64,000 bases of DNA from Artemia franciscana (Eukaryota > Arthropoda > Branchiopoda > Anostraca > Artemiidae): NCBI RefSeq assembly GCF_032884065.1, contig NC_088873.1, forward strand, positions 33,514,227-33,578,226. Direction: 5' to 3'. Shown here one piece after another: positions 63,517 to 64,000 of this stretch; position 1 is the stretch's first letter; each line of letters opens with the position of its first letter. A program made the position numbers and the translations under genes. Under the pieces are notes generated by a model. That model was not told the DNA's origin. It ran no database searches and worked only from the letters and a program-made list of their open reading frames with translations.

Positions 63517-63754
63517 ATTTCCATATCTGTTTTCCTCTACCAAATCTAGCGTGATCATCTAATAATTGACTAACTAATGCAGCTAATAAATAGTTGCAAT
63601 AAATTACAACTCTACTTTAATTGAGAATATAAAGTAAAGGACAAAAATAAATATATACCAGTAACAACAAGTAAACAATATACATAACAACAACAGGTAA
63701 ACATATACATAAACTTAATACAAGAAAATCATAATGAAAAACATGGATTTTTAG
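63517..63754. other. AT-rich leader before the last ORF
   Basis: Contains ACAACAACAGGTAAACATATA repeats near 63665-63710. No feature otherwise. Confidence 0.5.
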
Positions 63755-64000
63755 TACGAAAGACTAAAATTCCACCAAAATCAATGCAGTGTCCAAATAT
63801 CGCAAATACTAGATCCTCCTAATGATAAAAATGAAATTTGGATAGACTCACCACTGGAGGATATTCCAAAAAATATAACATGTGAAGAACAAATTATAAA
63901 CTATGAAAAAGGTGAAGGTTACATTTGGGTAATGAACACCCACGCAAATGACCTGATTACACTAAACAAAATAACATGTTTAGCGAAAATACAAGCACCA
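63755..64000 (+). CDS. Unrecognised ORF running off the window
   Basis: Open for 82 codons to the last base, without an ATG near its start. It contains EIWIDSPLEDIPKNITCEEQ with a possible N-glycosylation site (NIT) and further Cys residues, which would suit an extracellular or envelope-type protein. AT-rich codon use matches the nearby retroelement. The real product and end are outside the window. Confidence 0.35.

Overview
The window looks like intron-rich nuclear DNA from an invertebrate, most likely an arthropod. It is AT-rich, with long (TA)n tracts, spliced exons with GT-AG borders, tRNA-derived SINEs, Helitrons, several non-LTR retrotransposon families and an LTR retroelement that carries an envelope gene. 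A crustacean is plausible, but that is a weak inference. There is no bacterial gene organisation; nearly all coding-like sequence belongs to mobile or virus-like elements and most of it is broken.

Layout. 0-2.6 kb: unassigned DNA and a decayed, internally deleted non-LTR element. 2.8-15.1 kb: a row of plus-strand remnants that look like the capsid cassette of a virus-like DNA element (Polinton/adintovirus-like, by inference). Three different mobile elements have broken it: a 1.7-kb twin-hairpin element (3.05-4.76 kb), a 5'-truncated reverse-transcriptase fragment with a 6-bp target-site duplication (5.8-6.4 kb), and a nest of Helitrons (7.05-13.9 kb) that splits the presumed major capsid gene. 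15.3-29.75 kb: the one clear host gene, Cdk10 on the minus strand. Five exons encode 260 residues from just before the CEQDL segment to the stop codon. All intron phases agree and the kinase motifs are intact. Exons for the N-terminal lobe were not found and are presumably beyond the right edge. Its introns hold a 64-bp minisatellite with a 256-bp higher-order period, a foldback element, SINEs and degenerate repeats.

30.5-64 kb: a mosaic of LTR-retroelement pieces. Two direct copies of one block (34.5-42.6 kb and 54.7-63.5 kb) have the order membrane-protein fragment, env remnant, 1.68-kb LTR, gag with a CCHC knuckle, then an antisense RTE-type endonuclease fragment. Between them are a second twin-hairpin element in the opposite orientation, a more diverged env plus 1.44-kb LTR, and several unrecognised ORFs. 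A further LTR lies inverted at 30.6-31.9 kb. No pol gene was recognised.

If Cdk10 is intact, all DNA right of 29.75 kb is intronic or upstream sequence of that gene, loaded with retroelements. Apart from Cdk10, the pieces do not form a working pathway; the organisation records successive insertion, tandem duplication and recombination.
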